Below are positions 26,501-40,633 of a stretch of 64,000 nucleotides of DNA, one piece after another. Made by a program: the position numbers and the translations under genes. This DNA comes from Nyssa sinensis. Lineage: Eukaryota; Streptophyta; Magnoliopsida; Cornales; Nyssaceae. The notes under the pieces were generated by a model. The model saw only the letters and a program-made list of their open reading frames with translations. It was not told the origin of the DNA and did no database searches. The stretch lies in contig CM018048.1 in the NCBI GenBank assembly GCA_008638375.1, positions 56,514,347 through 56,578,346 of the forward strand, read 5' to 3'. Position 1 is the stretch's first letter, and each line of letters starts with the position of its first letter.

Positions 26501-29500
26501 CTTAGTAGCCCTTGTTCATTTGAATTCATTAAGGGTAAAACTGTCATTTTCCCTTGTATTATTTGTTCTACATACACTTATTTAATATCGTTGAATTTAA
26601 TTACATTTTATAAAATTCCAATTACGTCCTCAGTCTAGGTTAATAATGCATCGTTAATTTAATTAAGTGGCATAATTCACTATTCATTGAATAAATAAAA
26701 GTTTAAAATATTCCTAAAATTCATGGGTTATTACAAAGACGTTCGAGAAAACTCATACTTTTTGACATTTGCAGATTGTGGAGTTGCTTCTTCACATACA
26801 ATTTATTCTTGTAGATTCTTACCTATGTACAAAATTTTGAGTTTCTTCCATATTCTTCTTGTTGTATCCACGTTAATCACGATGTGAATAACCTCATCAA
26901 ATTCATTCAGTTGGATCAAACTTGCTACCTTTTTATCCATCTCAATCCAAGCATCATTGCTCATATTATTAGGTTTCTTGGCCTTACCTTGTAGAGCCTT
27001 ATGAACTCTTTGTTATACAAGGAAATCTTTCATTCTTCTCTACCAGAGAGAGAAATCGTTCTTCCCATTGAATTTCTCAACTTTGTATTTCACCTTTGAC
27101 GACTTTGCGATTAGAAAATCCTAACCTTGCTCTGATACCACTTGTAATGAGGAAGTGCAACAAGAAAGGAATAGAAATTGCAGAAATAAGAACAAACACA
27201 TGAGCACAAGATTTACGAGGTTTGGAGTGGGGTTATGTCCACGGATGAAAGAGAGAGAGAGAGAGCGATCATAGTCCACTATATGCAATAAGGATTATAA
27301 GCTCTCAAACCTCTCAACACTCAAAATCGCTAAGAAACCTCATAGAGCAAAACTACAAGCGCTCCTTTACAAAACCCTAACCTGAAAATTATGTATAAAT
27401 AGACTCAAAAACGGGTATTGGTTTAGGCTCAACTTATAATTAATAAAATACAAGACATCTCACAATAATCCAACTTTATTTTTTTAGAAACTGGAAATCC
27501 TCTTTTGATAGCCTAATTTTCATTTGATTGAGTGAAAGAAATGGGGGATCATTTGATGGTGTGAAGTCCTTTTATTTACTTAAGAGCAACTTACTTAGAT
27601 ATCTCTTTTTTTGGATCATGAGGATTTCTTCGTTTGTACTTGATTCTTTTGTAGAGGGTTTAGATGAGATGAGATGAGATTGTAATGCTTAATAGATTTT
27701 CACATACAAGCTATGTACACCCCTTTTTGGTACATTGATATAATACTGTTTTTTTTTTTTTTTTTTTTTATAAGTAAACTTTCGTTAAAGAGGCACCAAG
27801 GGTTGTACCCAAGAACAAGGATAATTACATGAACTTAAGAATCAAAACATAGAGAGTATAAAAAAGACAAAAAGCTATCTAAAGCCACGATTTGACCCCC
27901 AACAACCAAAAAACGGAGGATTTCAAAACCGAAGCTTTTACAATTCATAAAGGAGCTTCAACCCCTTCAAAATCTCTATTATTCCTCTCTCTCCAAATGG
28001 TCTGCCAAATACAGAGAGGAGTCATGAACGTCTTTCTAACCCTTCAAGATGGAGACTTTCCTCTCTAAGAAGTGAGAACATCCGACAAGGACTCTGGCAT
28101 AACCCAACATATACCAAATAGGCCAATCAAAAGCCTCCAAATCTCCCAAGTAAAGGGGCATGGTTTACTGTTTCCTCATGGCACTTGCAAACATGGTTTT
28201 AAATAATGGCCGTTACGTTATGTATCGGTTTTTTAACCCTTCGATATTGATACTGGCCGCCGATATATCGGTGTGACTAAAATATAGGACTGCTACAGCT
28301 GTTTTAAGTTTTTTTTTTTTTTTCAAAATTTTAATTTTTTTTTTTATTTTTTGCATAATTCTGATGATTTCTATTTTTATAAGATTGATATACAAGAAAG
28401 ATACTTAACAAAATAATCAACAAAAAAAAAAAAATTGAAATGGATTACCAAAACATTTGGGCCAATACAAACTCAAAAAGGCCTTTTGGTGTCAAATTTT
28501 GTATTCCATAACTAAGCACACTAAATCGATTTTCATGCTTATAATCAGTTTTTTTTATTATTTATATTACTTGTTATAATGTTATTGAAATTAAAGGATA
28601 CTTCTTATTAATTTAACTATAAAAAATTCATATAAAATAGTAAAATATGTTGGTAAGTGTTATTTATAGGAAAAATAGTTTTTAGGTGTTAGAAAATTGA
28701 AAAATAATAATAAAAACATTAAAATATGATAATTGTAGTCAAAATATGTGTATTAGTATCTTTTAAGAGATTTGCTAGTGTTTGAAAAAAAAATCACAGT
28801 TGCAGTTTTCGATTCCCGTTACGAATGATTTGATACTTTTGATATCATTATACCGCAACCACGACCGAGTCGTATCCCGCGACTGCGTTTTAAATCCATG
28901 TTTGCAGAGATAACAACGATTACCAAAATATGTCCTTTTCTTCTTCATATTTGTATGTTGTCGTGTTGGAGGTAAAATCTTATTTTAAACTAGTATTAAT
29001 TTTCTGTGATTGCTTACCTAATTTATAGGTTATGTTTAAGATCTCATTTATTCCATTCCTATGTTGACTTGCCAACATAGTAAAGTCATAATTTAGGAAT
29101 TTGGTAATTTAAGATCAATTCGATGGTAGCTTTCCCGATTTTGTTACTTGGACCCTGTGATATCTATGCAGTTTCCTTATTTCAGTCTTTTACTTGAAGA
29201 ATGATTTTTTTCTTTCTTTCCTACCACTGTTCTACATGGTTTTAAATGACAGTATTGAGATTCATAACTGTCACTGTCGCGGTGTGACAGTATTAGGAGT
29301 ATTAGTCAATACATAACAAAAATTGAAAACTATTATTATTAATTTTTTTTCAATTACTAACAAACCCCTTAAAAGTATACATATTTTTTTACCAAGTTTG
29401 ACACAGTTTCTACTCTACTCAACTCAACAAAGCTTTATTCCAACTATTTGAGTTGGCTACATGAATCCTATCTCGCCTGCTTTTGAAGGCATCCCTCAGT

Positions 29501-29839
29501 TAGACATGACGCAGTTTAATGTTTTTAAAGGTCATCTTATAACACCTATAAAAAAAATTCTTATTGTGTTGGACTTTGTAGTGGTTTTTACTTAAATTAA
29601 GAAGAAAGTATAGTGCATTATGAGGAACATTGTACTGACTAATATAAGTAATAACAAAAAATGCAGCTACAAGTGATTTCAGCAAAAAAAAAAATAATAA
29701 TAATAATAAAGGAAAACACTAGACAATGAATACACTATTAAGTGTTAAATATTAATTGATGACTAATAGGCTTAAAGCTAGACAAACAACTAACCTCAAC
29801 AAAAATATTGTTTAAACCAAAATTGAGTTTTATAGCTTT

Positions 29840-29881
<42 letters not shown>

Positions 29882-30625
29882 AGTTACCGTTGCATATCAG
29901 TCCATAATGGCCAGTACCGTTATGTAATGGCCATTACCACAGTGAATTTTCTATACACCAATGTATCAACGTGATACTGAGTAAGGGGGCCCAAAATTCT
30001 TTGTGCAACGGCCGATATGTTACATAGGCTGAGATTTAATACCATGTGATTCTATCATGTAAAGGTTTCTAGGGAAAAAAATCTTGCTCTTGGGTTCTTT
30101 GGCCCTGGTTGTTCTTATTGAATTAATTTACTATATACACGGTTGCGTCTCATGTTGGTCCTTTTGGAAGAACTCAGTGACTAAAAGCGATGATTTCTGA
30201 TAGGACAAGAATTAGAGGAGTCTTCTAGAAATAGCTGGAAGAAATTCAGAAGGCTTTTCCAGTACTTTTAGGAGGATGTAATCCTAATGTGGCAAAATTC
30301 AAGGAACTTTTGCATGGCATTAAAGACTGAGCATGGTGGGAGAGGTTTATTGTCTGCACAGTCAGCCTTGTTGTAGTTTGCAGATAAGTGTTTATGCGAG
30401 GGACTCTGGAGTCTGGACATTTTATCAGTGGGATGTTGAATGTGGGGCCCAAATGGTTGGGACAAGGCTTTTTTTAGCTGAGTATGTTGAGTGTGGATAA
30501 AAACAAAAGTCCAACTTGATAGGGGCTGGGAGTGACAATAGGGCAAGTTAGTGAAGCATGCGCTCCTTTCAGTAGGTTTTGGGTAATGTGGTAGAAAAAT
30601 AAAGTGCAGAGTTGTTGCCAAGAGG

Positions 30626-30677
<52 letters not shown>

Positions 30678-32075
30678 CTTATTATCAAATGTGTCACAAG
30701 GTGGTCGGGGTATTGAGTATCGGCTTTAAAGAATTACTGAATTTATTGAATGGCTCAGAGTTTGTATGATGTTTTCGAGGGGTAAAAGACACGAAAAGTT
30801 GCGTCATTTAATGTTGGGTGATTTACTTAGATATTATGTAATAAAGAGAAATTTACGAAAACCATGTAAAGGGGTTTTTCTTTTTTTTGTACTTCGATAA
30901 TAATTTACTTATAAAAGGGTTTTTTTTTTTAATTGAAATATAGAAATAGTTTGAGGCACAGACAAACTAAACTTTGTAAAAATCAAAGGTCCATTGTTTT
31001 CTTTGGTTTGTCTATGCACAGTATCAGATTAGGGCTCCATAATTTTCCCTTTTTCTCTCAAACCATTCGGACGATAAAGGCCGATTGGTTTGAAGCTTAG
31101 GTTCAATATGGACAGAGGCAACATCTTTGGCAACAAGTATCTCTCTGTCCAAAAATGATGTTATTTTTCTGTCTGTCTCTTATCCCTTCCTTACTGGAAT
31201 TGAAAAGAGGGGCTGGTTCCTTCTTGTCATCCTTGTTCTGCAGACATGCTAGACACATCTAATTCCATGTTAGCCTAACATCAAGCATGTTTTAGTGTGT
31301 CCTATGAATCATAGATCTGATTCTTGTCAAAATTTTGTAGTTAGACATTGGTTCCAGTTTTACTTTTTTATTTTTCCTAAAATAATATTATTATTTTAGA
31401 TCAGATGCAATATATTACTTTTAATCATGGTTGTTAAGATAGTGATCTGAATCGTGGGATTGTATGATCCATATTCCTTAAAACGATCCAGATTGTGTTA
31501 AAAATCGTTAGTTTATAGGGTCAATTGGCTTTGTGATCCGGATCACGTAAAATCGTAGGATCCCGATCCGTTATACGATCCTACTAATCCAGCTTCAGGA
31601 CCTGTTTTTTATTTTCCCTCTTGGGCCTGTTTAAAACTTTTCTGTTTTAAGCCCACTTATTCACCTAGAGGTCCATACTTTCATCTTAATAAAAGCCCAT
31701 TTACTTATTTTAAGCCCTAAAAACATCATTTAGGGCAACAACTAAACAAAAGCCCCCACAGCATTCTCTCTAAAATTGGGATTTGAGTTCTGTGTGTCTC
31801 TATAAGGCTGCGGCAGTGAAGCTCTTCCTCTTCCAACAGCTTGGCGACAGTGAAGCCCACTTCTAACAGGTACACTTTCTCCTTCAATCTTTCTTCTTCT
31901 TCTATAGTTCTTCACTCATCTTCTCCCTCTTCAGTTTTTCTTTCTCAGTTCTTCTCTTGCATTTTTGATGGTGAAGCTCTTCCTTTTCCTTTTTTTCTCC
32001 TCTTTTTTAGTTCTTCTTCTCCTTTGGTTTTTTTTTTCAGTTCTTTTTCTTTTATGTTTTTTCTCTGTCATTTTC

Positions 32076-32111
<36 letters not shown>

Positions 32112-35100
32112 ATTTTCCCTTGTTGGCTTGTGTCTATTGCAAATATAATCCATCTTCATGAACTAAACCAGAATGATCTCTCTCTCTGGATTTTCTCGTT
32201 GCAGCTAAGCTAGCACCTGTAAGTTTGGTTGCCGGAAATCTATTTACCAAACTACTTGTCATTGGCTACTTAATTTTTTTGTTTTGTTGTTCTAATTTTC
32301 TTCCCTTGTTGGTTGCAACTTAATTTTTTATATGTTTTTGTTTTCTTATGGAAACTCTCTGGCTTTTTTTCCCCCTTCTCTTCATTCACTTATCTGCATT
32401 TAGTTCCTTTTGTAGTTCTGTGCATTCAGAATTTTATTTAATTTTGAATTCTCAGTTCTGTATAGTTTAAATGTGAAATAGATATTGTTGGGATTTCTGA
32501 ATATATTGTTGTATGTACGATTGTGTTTTACAGGCTTTATTTATTATATTTGTTGATTGAAATTGGGTCGAATTGTGGATATTTGCATATTCCATGTGTT
32601 TGTCATAGCGTCCGACCACCCTTTCATTTATTTTTGCATATATGCACTTGTTTTATGTTTGTTTTGAAGGATTCTTTGTTTGTATATATATTAGTAGTCT
32701 TTTCTTCCTCATTTTTTCGGATCTTACGATCCTCGATCCGATAGAGGTGGGGGATGGAAATGCGCTGTGAGAGCCTTTCTGAAGTTGGCGGTGGCTGTGA
32801 GTTTTCAGGAAATTAGGGTTTACAAGCCATTTAAAGCTGTAGCAATGGTGGACAAGTGGCCAGAGAACACAGTGAAGGCAGAGAGAGGATAGACAAATAG
32901 ATGGGGGGTGTCGTGGTGGACTTTAGCTACTGCAAGAAGACATTGGACTTCTGCATAATTGTCTGGTTGGAAGAGTGGGCTTTATGGGATCTGAGAAACC
33001 CATGGTGGAGAAAGTTCAAAATTGGGCGAACGAGTGGTGGAATGTTCCGATGGGAGTTGGAGTGGTAGATCTTTGTGGGCCTTGGCTTTTATTTGAGTTC
33101 CCGTTACTGGAGGAAGCGGCAAGAGTATGGCAAGCAAAGGAGTGGCTATTACACGGACAACCAGTGTTTGTGGATTGTTGGGCAGAAGCGGGATGTTGCT
33201 TAAGGAAATAAATGGCGCAGAAGGAAACCTTGATCAGGTTAGTGGGATTCCCGTTGTTTGTGTGGAATCATGAAGTTTTTCAAGTTGTAGGTGACCATTA
33301 TGGGGTATCTGGGAGTGGATGAAGAGACGGAGTATAGGAGGCATTGTCGATTGGTTTGTATGTTGGTCAGTACCTCACTTCTGGCAACGGTGAAGGTGGA
33401 GGTTGGTTCATGGCACTTTGAAATACCGATACGGGTAGAGAGGGGGCCTCATTTCATAGTTGATTGAAGAGCAGTGGTGGCCGGTTGGCGTCAGAGAGGA
33501 TAACCAAGCTGAGAGGAGATTGCGCCATGCGCCGAGGGAGCTTGGAGAAGGGGTGCTCAATCAAGATAAGGTGAAATCGGGATGGCGAATTGGGGAGCGA
33601 CATGTGGATGGCTGTCAGATCGGCAAAAATTTTGAACTTCTAGCATACCGAGCAGGGCCAGGGAATGAGTCTATTCTCATACCAGATGGAAATGGGCCAG
33701 AGTAATGAATTGGAGTGGATTAGATCGTGTAGAGGAAGCAAATTGGGTGTGAATAGGGATCAGAGGGTGGATGACAGGAGGCTAGCACAAAATCGATTTG
33801 AAATTTTGGGTAAAGAAAGTTTGCATGGGCTTAGGGCAGTGGATGGGGACTGGCCCGCGGAGAGGATTGAAATTTTGCTGGTCCAAGATGAGAAGGCATT
33901 TCTCTTAAAAATAAGGAAGCCGAACTTTAGAACTGCCCAAGGGGCTGGACCAAGCCGGTGTGGATCCAGAAGACAGTGGGGCTTATGGACTGAGGAGAGG
34001 AGGGGTTTGGCCATGGGTAAGGCCGAGGCCCAAGAAATGGTATGGATTGTTATACCATTGGACCAAGCGGAAAAGAAAAAGTTGCTGCTAAGGGAGGAAA
34101 CGCCCAAAGATGTGGTATGGCCCAGTCGAAGTCTTCTGCTGGCTCAAACGCTGGTGTGATTAGAGATATGGGAAATGGGGATAAGAGGGTGCAGTGTGTG
34201 AGAAAGTGTTCAGAGGAGGAGACCGGGGTGCCAGAATGACGTTGGGAGGTGAAAGCAGTAGGGCAGGAGCCAGGAGGGGGAAGATGGGTTCTGGAAAAAA
34301 GTAGGGTGTTGGTGGACTGACTGTGGAGACGTGGTAGATGAGAACGAAGGTACATCGGGGAGTGAAACAGCGGTGAGGGACTTAGATACAGAAGCTGAGA
34401 ATGATTTACAGCTGCTAGACTCAGATGTGGGACATGAAGCTGTGACAAAGATGTGGTATGGCCCAGTCGAAGTCTTCTGCTGGCTCAAACGCTGTCGTGA
34501 TTAGAGATATGGGAAATGGGGATAAGAGGGTGCAGTGTGTGAGAAAGTGTTCAGAGGAGGAGACCTGGGTGCCAGCATGACGTTGAGAGGTGAAAGCAGT
34601 AGGGCAGGAGCCAGGAGGGGGAAGACGGGTTCTAGAAAAAAGTAGGGTGTTGGTGGACTGACTGCGGAGACATGGTAGATGAGAACGAAGGTACTTCGGG
34701 TAGTGAAACGGCGGTGAGGGGCTTAGATACAGAAGCTGAGAATGAGTTACAGCTGTTAGACTCAGATGTGGGACATGAAGCTGTGACAGAGGTAGGGACT
34801 GTAGAGCTGAGGTACTGGGCTTCATCCATGGACGCCTTCTTGCAGCCAGAATAACATAAAAATACAAGAATTTCTTCATTAATCATCAACATCCACGATC
34901 TAACTTCCAAAACAACTTTACTAACTACTACATAAAACATATATATGTATATAGAAAACCCCAAAAAAAAAAAAGGAAAAAAAGAGGGAAGGGGGGGGGG
35001 GGGTGGGGAAGTGTCCCAAATATGTCCAAAAATTTCACGTGTCCGACACGTGTTCGAAAATGTTTGTGTTCGAGATAGATACGTGTTCCAAATTAGAGTG

Positions 35101-38100
35101 CTTGTACTTCATAGATTGTGATAGAGTATTTCAGTAATTATATATAGCATTAATTGTGATAAATCATTTCAGTAATTATATATAATTTGTAGGATAACAT
35201 AAAAGTTTTATGTTTGTGCAAAAATCATTGAGAGAATGAGGGAGCGAGCAATGAGAAACTTTTCATCGAGAGGAAGACATTTGAGTTTAGTTGGAGGAAG
35301 TTGCCCATTAGGTCATCAGCTTGACGGAGAGAGGACATGTGAGAGTTCGTTCGGTGTGGCTTCGATACGAAGCAGTTTGGTGTCTCACTCAAACAATGGT
35401 GGTAGCATTGGTGATGGAGCGAGGTCAACACTTTTGAGGAGATAGATATTCCTATTCATAAATTGAAGAAACATATACTAGACACTTCTTGTTTTTGGGT
35501 TGTAGGGAATATTCCTCTTTTTTTCCTATTCTTTTGTAGATTTTTTGGGAGAGCTGAACTTTTTGGATAGTCAAATATAGCGTTCATTATTTTTTGTACG
35601 TAGGTTATTCTCCCTCTGGCATCTTTGTTTATAATACAAATACTATTACATTTATCCAAAAAAAAAGTTGTGGGTTATCAATGATAGCTTATCCACAAAA
35701 TCCTATTACTCCATTGTTTCTCCTCTCGTGTCGTAGGCTCTGTTATAGGAATTGGTCTAAAGCGAAGTTATTGAGTTTAATGAGAGAGAGAGAGAGGTCG
35801 ACTGGATTGAAACAGTATATTTGAAGCAAATTGTTGCCCTATGTTTTGCTACACATTAAAAAATAACCAACTGAATGTAAAAATAAGAAAAGGTAGCAAT
35901 CTTAACCCCGTAGTAGTCAAAATGGGGTGTCAAATGTGGTCTGAATCAGTCAATAGACCAGTTGACTAGTCTGAAGCAAACTAGAAGGGTTCCTGTAAAT
36001 CTCCTCTTTCGTCGAAAATCAAATGAGAAGAAATTTTTGCCATAATTATGTTAACTAGGATTGATAAAAAAAATTATCTTAATTAGGAAATTTAAATGTG
36101 TCCTAGTCTTTGTTTTATAATATTATTTGGCCAGGAGCCCCTACCTTACAGGGAAAATACCACAGGGAATAATAATATAACGCTGAACGGTTGGATTATA
36201 GAATCTGGGGTTTACTCGGAATCCCACAATTCTAGTGATCCAATATAGGGTTTTCACAAGGATTCTATCTCTTGGTATTTTTGGTGTGATCCAGATTGAT
36301 CGGTATTTTTGAATTGTGGGTTCATAGAATCCCGATCAGGACTATAATAATAATAATAGTAATAATAATAATAATAGAATAATAATAATTATTATTATTA
36401 TTACTACTTTTGATTAGTAGATCCAGATCAGGATTTTAACCAAAAAGGAAGAAAGAAAATCCACAGAAGAAGATATTATGGCTGCCAACTTGACTTTGCC
36501 CTTAAATTTGAAAAGTCTATTTATTTATTTATTTACGTGTATTTTGTGTCATTCCCCAACTTGCTTCTTGTATCCACACTATACCTGCTGTTAAGAGTTC
36601 TTTGAGTCCTTCATGTGCAGGTTAGAGGTGGCCAACTATGGGGAACAGATATATACACTGATGACTCTGATCTTGTTGCTGGTATGTGATGTCTTTATTT
36701 AAGAGTGTGTGGTTTATGTTGCTTCCATGGATTATTGATTCTGGTGGTATGCCATGACTTGCACATGTTCCTTTTCCAGTTCTCATGCACACGGGTTACT
36801 GCCGCCCAACTGCTTCTCCTCCTCCATCTGCCATCCAGGAGTTACGTGCTACTATTAGAGTGCTACCTCCACAAGATTGTAAGTCCTGTGATACTGAATA
36901 TTGCTTTCTTAATTGCACTAATGCTTCAGAATTTATACCCATGTTTTGTGAGAGTTTTTTACTATATTGTTGTACAAATATACCACATATACTTTATCAT
37001 CAGGGGCATGCACTCGGTGTATTTTGGTAGCAAAACAATTTTCTGTCTAGATTTTGAAAATAGAGAAAGGAGGTTTACTCGTTAAGCATAAGAGTTAGCT
37101 GTATTGACATAGTATGGAGTCATGGTTAGGGGTGGCAATTCATGTTTGCAGTGTTCGTGTCATGTCAAGACAAATATTACACAAATAGTGTCAACCTGAA
37201 CACGACACGAATAATTAATTATATCAAAATTTTAAACACGAACAAGAATTGATTGTTAAACAGGTTACCACAACACGACACAACTCGCCAACCCATTTAA
37301 TTAATAAATCATTAATTCTATACAAATTTTTTGGAAAAAAAAAAAAACTAAAGGCACATGCATTTAATGCGCACCGCCCAGGTTAGATAAGAAAGGTGAG
37401 GGAGGTCCTTTATTCTCCCAACACTTCTTATGTTTCACATTCAATCGATGTGGGACCAAAAAAGTAGGCCTTGTCTAACTAGTTAAATTACTTTAATGGT
37501 TGAAAAAAGCATCACTTTACTATGGCACAGGTGGTTCCACAAGAAGCTTTTTGGTGTTTGTTGGGATACCCGTTGGGGTATCAAGTCTCAACCCCCCCTC
37601 CCCCTGCCACTAACTTATATTTTAGTTTATCTTAAAATTTTCTGAACAAACACACTATTACCTTTTTTTAATATTTAAAATACAAAATAATCTTAAATAT
37701 TATAAATATTAGTACTTATAATACAAAATTAAGTATTATACATTAATTTTAATACTAAAAATTATATACTTGTATAGATATTCTTTGAATAATAAAAATT
37801 ACATAGTAATTTCATAATTAGTAATCTTATTAGTTAATAATTTTTGAATCTTTTATGATTATTAATTATTATAGAGTCAATAGTATTTGAATTCTAATTT
37901 TCTCATTACATTGTCATTTTTTGTTGTATAATCTTAAATTTGAAATAGATGAACTCACATTACTAATGGCCTTTGATACTTGAAAAAGAAGGACCATGGT
38001 CTTGCTAAGCTATCTTAAATGTGGTTTGTTCAATTCTAACTTAGATCTTATACAATTGAAAATCATTATAATAAATTTTTTTTTTATAAAATTATCTTTT

Positions 38101-40570
38101 AGAACTTAGTAATCTCTAATAATGATTGACAATTATCATAATAAAATAAAAAATAGAAAATAATATTTAGATGTAATGATGTCATAGTTATCAAAAATAA
38201 TTTTTTCTTTTTCGTGTCAAACTCTGTTACCAACTTATTTTTCAGGAGTGGGAAAGAGAGAGGAGTAATAATGTAATGTATGATGTATTAAAATTTAACA
38301 GCATTATTTTAGAATATCTTGTGGGACTATAAGACTATTATGATAAATTAGTATAATTTTGTTTATGGAATAATTAATTTTTTATTAGAATTTATCTTCT
38401 AATCTATACGAACCCATCAACGTAGTTTATTTGCCTTTTAAATTATTATACCTTTAATTTTTTCATATGATACTTGTAATATAAAATCCATTATAAAAAT
38501 CATATAATAACTTAATGGGATAATTACACTTACCTCTAAGGTTTTTTACTAAGAAGCACGGATACATACACGGGATACAGATACGACACGGACACGCAAA
38601 TACGTTATTTCTAAAAAAAAGTAGGACACAGACGCGTTAGGTATACGTTGAATAAATATAAAATTTTTTATATTTTTTATGACCATATAATAAACATTTA
38701 ATGTTATTTTAATTAAAATTGGTATAAAAACACACAAAATTTAAAAATATTATTAAGATATTAAAATAACAAAGCCGTTAAATAAAAATTAAAGAACTTC
38801 TTTATTTAATTATCAACATCCGTGATTCAAGTGTCCGGACACATGTCTTGGAAGTGTTCGAGAATATCGGTGTTCGACACAGACACGTGAGTCAAAATAG
38901 AGTGTTCAAGATTTTTGACAATTGCAGAAACTACACCTAAGGTTTTTGAAATAACACTGCATCCCTTCTTGTTTCAGTCTCAGTATCATATCCCCCCCCC
39001 CCCCTTGCCGTCAAGCATTGCTACTTAACCTAACAAAATTTGATGATGTAAGGAATAATTTTTTTCCAAATACCAATTTTGCCCCTCAAAATAATAGAAG
39101 GACAAAATTACCCCCCAAAGGCTATTGTAAAATTACAACATTGCCCTTGATTTAAAGATAATCTTACCCTTTTGTTTTGTTGTTATGTAAATCAAATCTC
39201 TTTCTTTTCTCTCTTCAACAAGGTACATACCTTCTAAATTTATCCTCTTTATAAAAACATTTTATAATTTTAGGGGAAAAAAAATTGTCTTTTCAAGATT
39301 TGAAAGATAATCTTCATAAAATAAACTACCAAAAATTTATCTTTTTAAAGTTATATCTAAAGTATCTCATAAATTTATGGGTCTCTCCAAATTTATCTCA
39401 TTAAAACCTTATTTAAAATATTTTTTAAATTAATTTCTCTCTCTAAAAGTATATACATTCTCTCTAAAATCTGGTCTATCTTTTAAAATATTCTCTATGA
39501 ATTTCTCTAAATTGTTACCTAAAATATTTTTTAAATTAAATTCTCCCCCAAAAAATTTTCTCTAAGATCATTTTTATCTCTCTTAAATTTTTCTCTAAAA
39601 TTTTAAACGGGACACTTTTCAAAAACTCATCTGTCTCTAAAATATATTCATAAAAACATGCCACCAATCTCTGTACCCAAATCAACATAAATATATCGAC
39701 TGAATGCCAACATCAAGTCTAATACATTAATTTGGTTCCAAAAATTTAGAATAAAAAAGTTTCCATCTCCATTAAAAGTATCAATTCCTTTCTTCTAAAA
39801 TTAGATAATTAAATTCTCTCTCTAATTTTTTTTTTTCCCAAAAATTATACCTAGTCTACAGCCACCATTAACTCAAAGTAATGAACAACACCCCCCTAAC
39901 CCATTACATGATACCACTATTGACCCATTCCAGAGCAATAAAAAACACCCCATAAATGCATATACATTTGCTTGTACAAACACACACACATACACATGTA
40001 TAACGAAACCAAACAAATGCATTCATTCACAATTTGACAATGAATACTATAACACATTCATTCTATAGCATAAACTATAGCACAGTACATTCTCAAACCC
40101 TAGGCAATGAATAGACTCAAACTATAATGCTTAACCAATATAGATGAACTCAAACTAGAACATAGTAAATTTTCAAACCAGACAAACAAGGCATTCATTC
40201 ACAAGTTTAGGTCCAAATAGAACAAAATGCTATGGGCAATAAATCAAATGATTCAGTTTCACATTGCTTACCATTTAAAACTTGAGTGAACCATCAATGC
40301 ATCAATTGAGATAGAATGACAATATATAATCATGAATTGTAACAATATTAAGAGAAAGAAAATTCAGAGTTATAGAACCCCACTTAATTACCCTGTTCAA
40401 CACAGACTTTTCATCCCTTTCCGATACTAACACAACATCCATAGACACCAAGCCATCACCCAATCTCCACTCGCCGCAACCGCCAACTCCTCTCATGTCA
40501 ATTTTTTACCACCACCGCCACACGTGATATATATATATTGAACTGATACATACACATATATACACTATTA

Positions 40571-40633
<63 letters not shown>

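Larger units (their letters stand above)
19200..27472 (-). mobile_element. Ty1-copia retrotransposon, antisense in HDC1 intron, with nested insertions
   Basis: LTRs lie at 27143-27472 (5') and 19200-19531 (3'), sharing long blocks such as TATAAATAGAC and TTAATAAAATACAAGACATC. The primer-binding site is at 27130-27141. Internal order on the minus strand is gag (about 27100-26741 and 23660-23200, split by a 3.07-kb insertion), protease/pre-integrase (22806-23138), integrase remains, reverse transcriptase (20397-20947) and RNase H (19608-20279). A TIR-type MITE sits at 21726-22269. Stops and frameshifts are numerous and the LTRs differ clearly, so it is an old, inactive copy. No matching 5-bp target duplication was found. 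Confidence 0.88.
18839..36620 (+). other. HDC1 coding intron 3 (17.8 kb)
   Basis: This is the longest intron, bounded by GTAAGA and TGTGCAG. It holds the copia nest (19200-27472), LINE pieces, several TIR-type repeats and microsatellites, annotated separately. Unassigned stretches such as 27480-27740, 30050-31420 and 35670-36150 show no gene. Confidence 0.8.

Noticed and set aside
33460..34879. Several open frames on both strands
   Set aside because: They are parts or shadows of a damaged LINE ORF1 with a tandem duplication, not separate genes.
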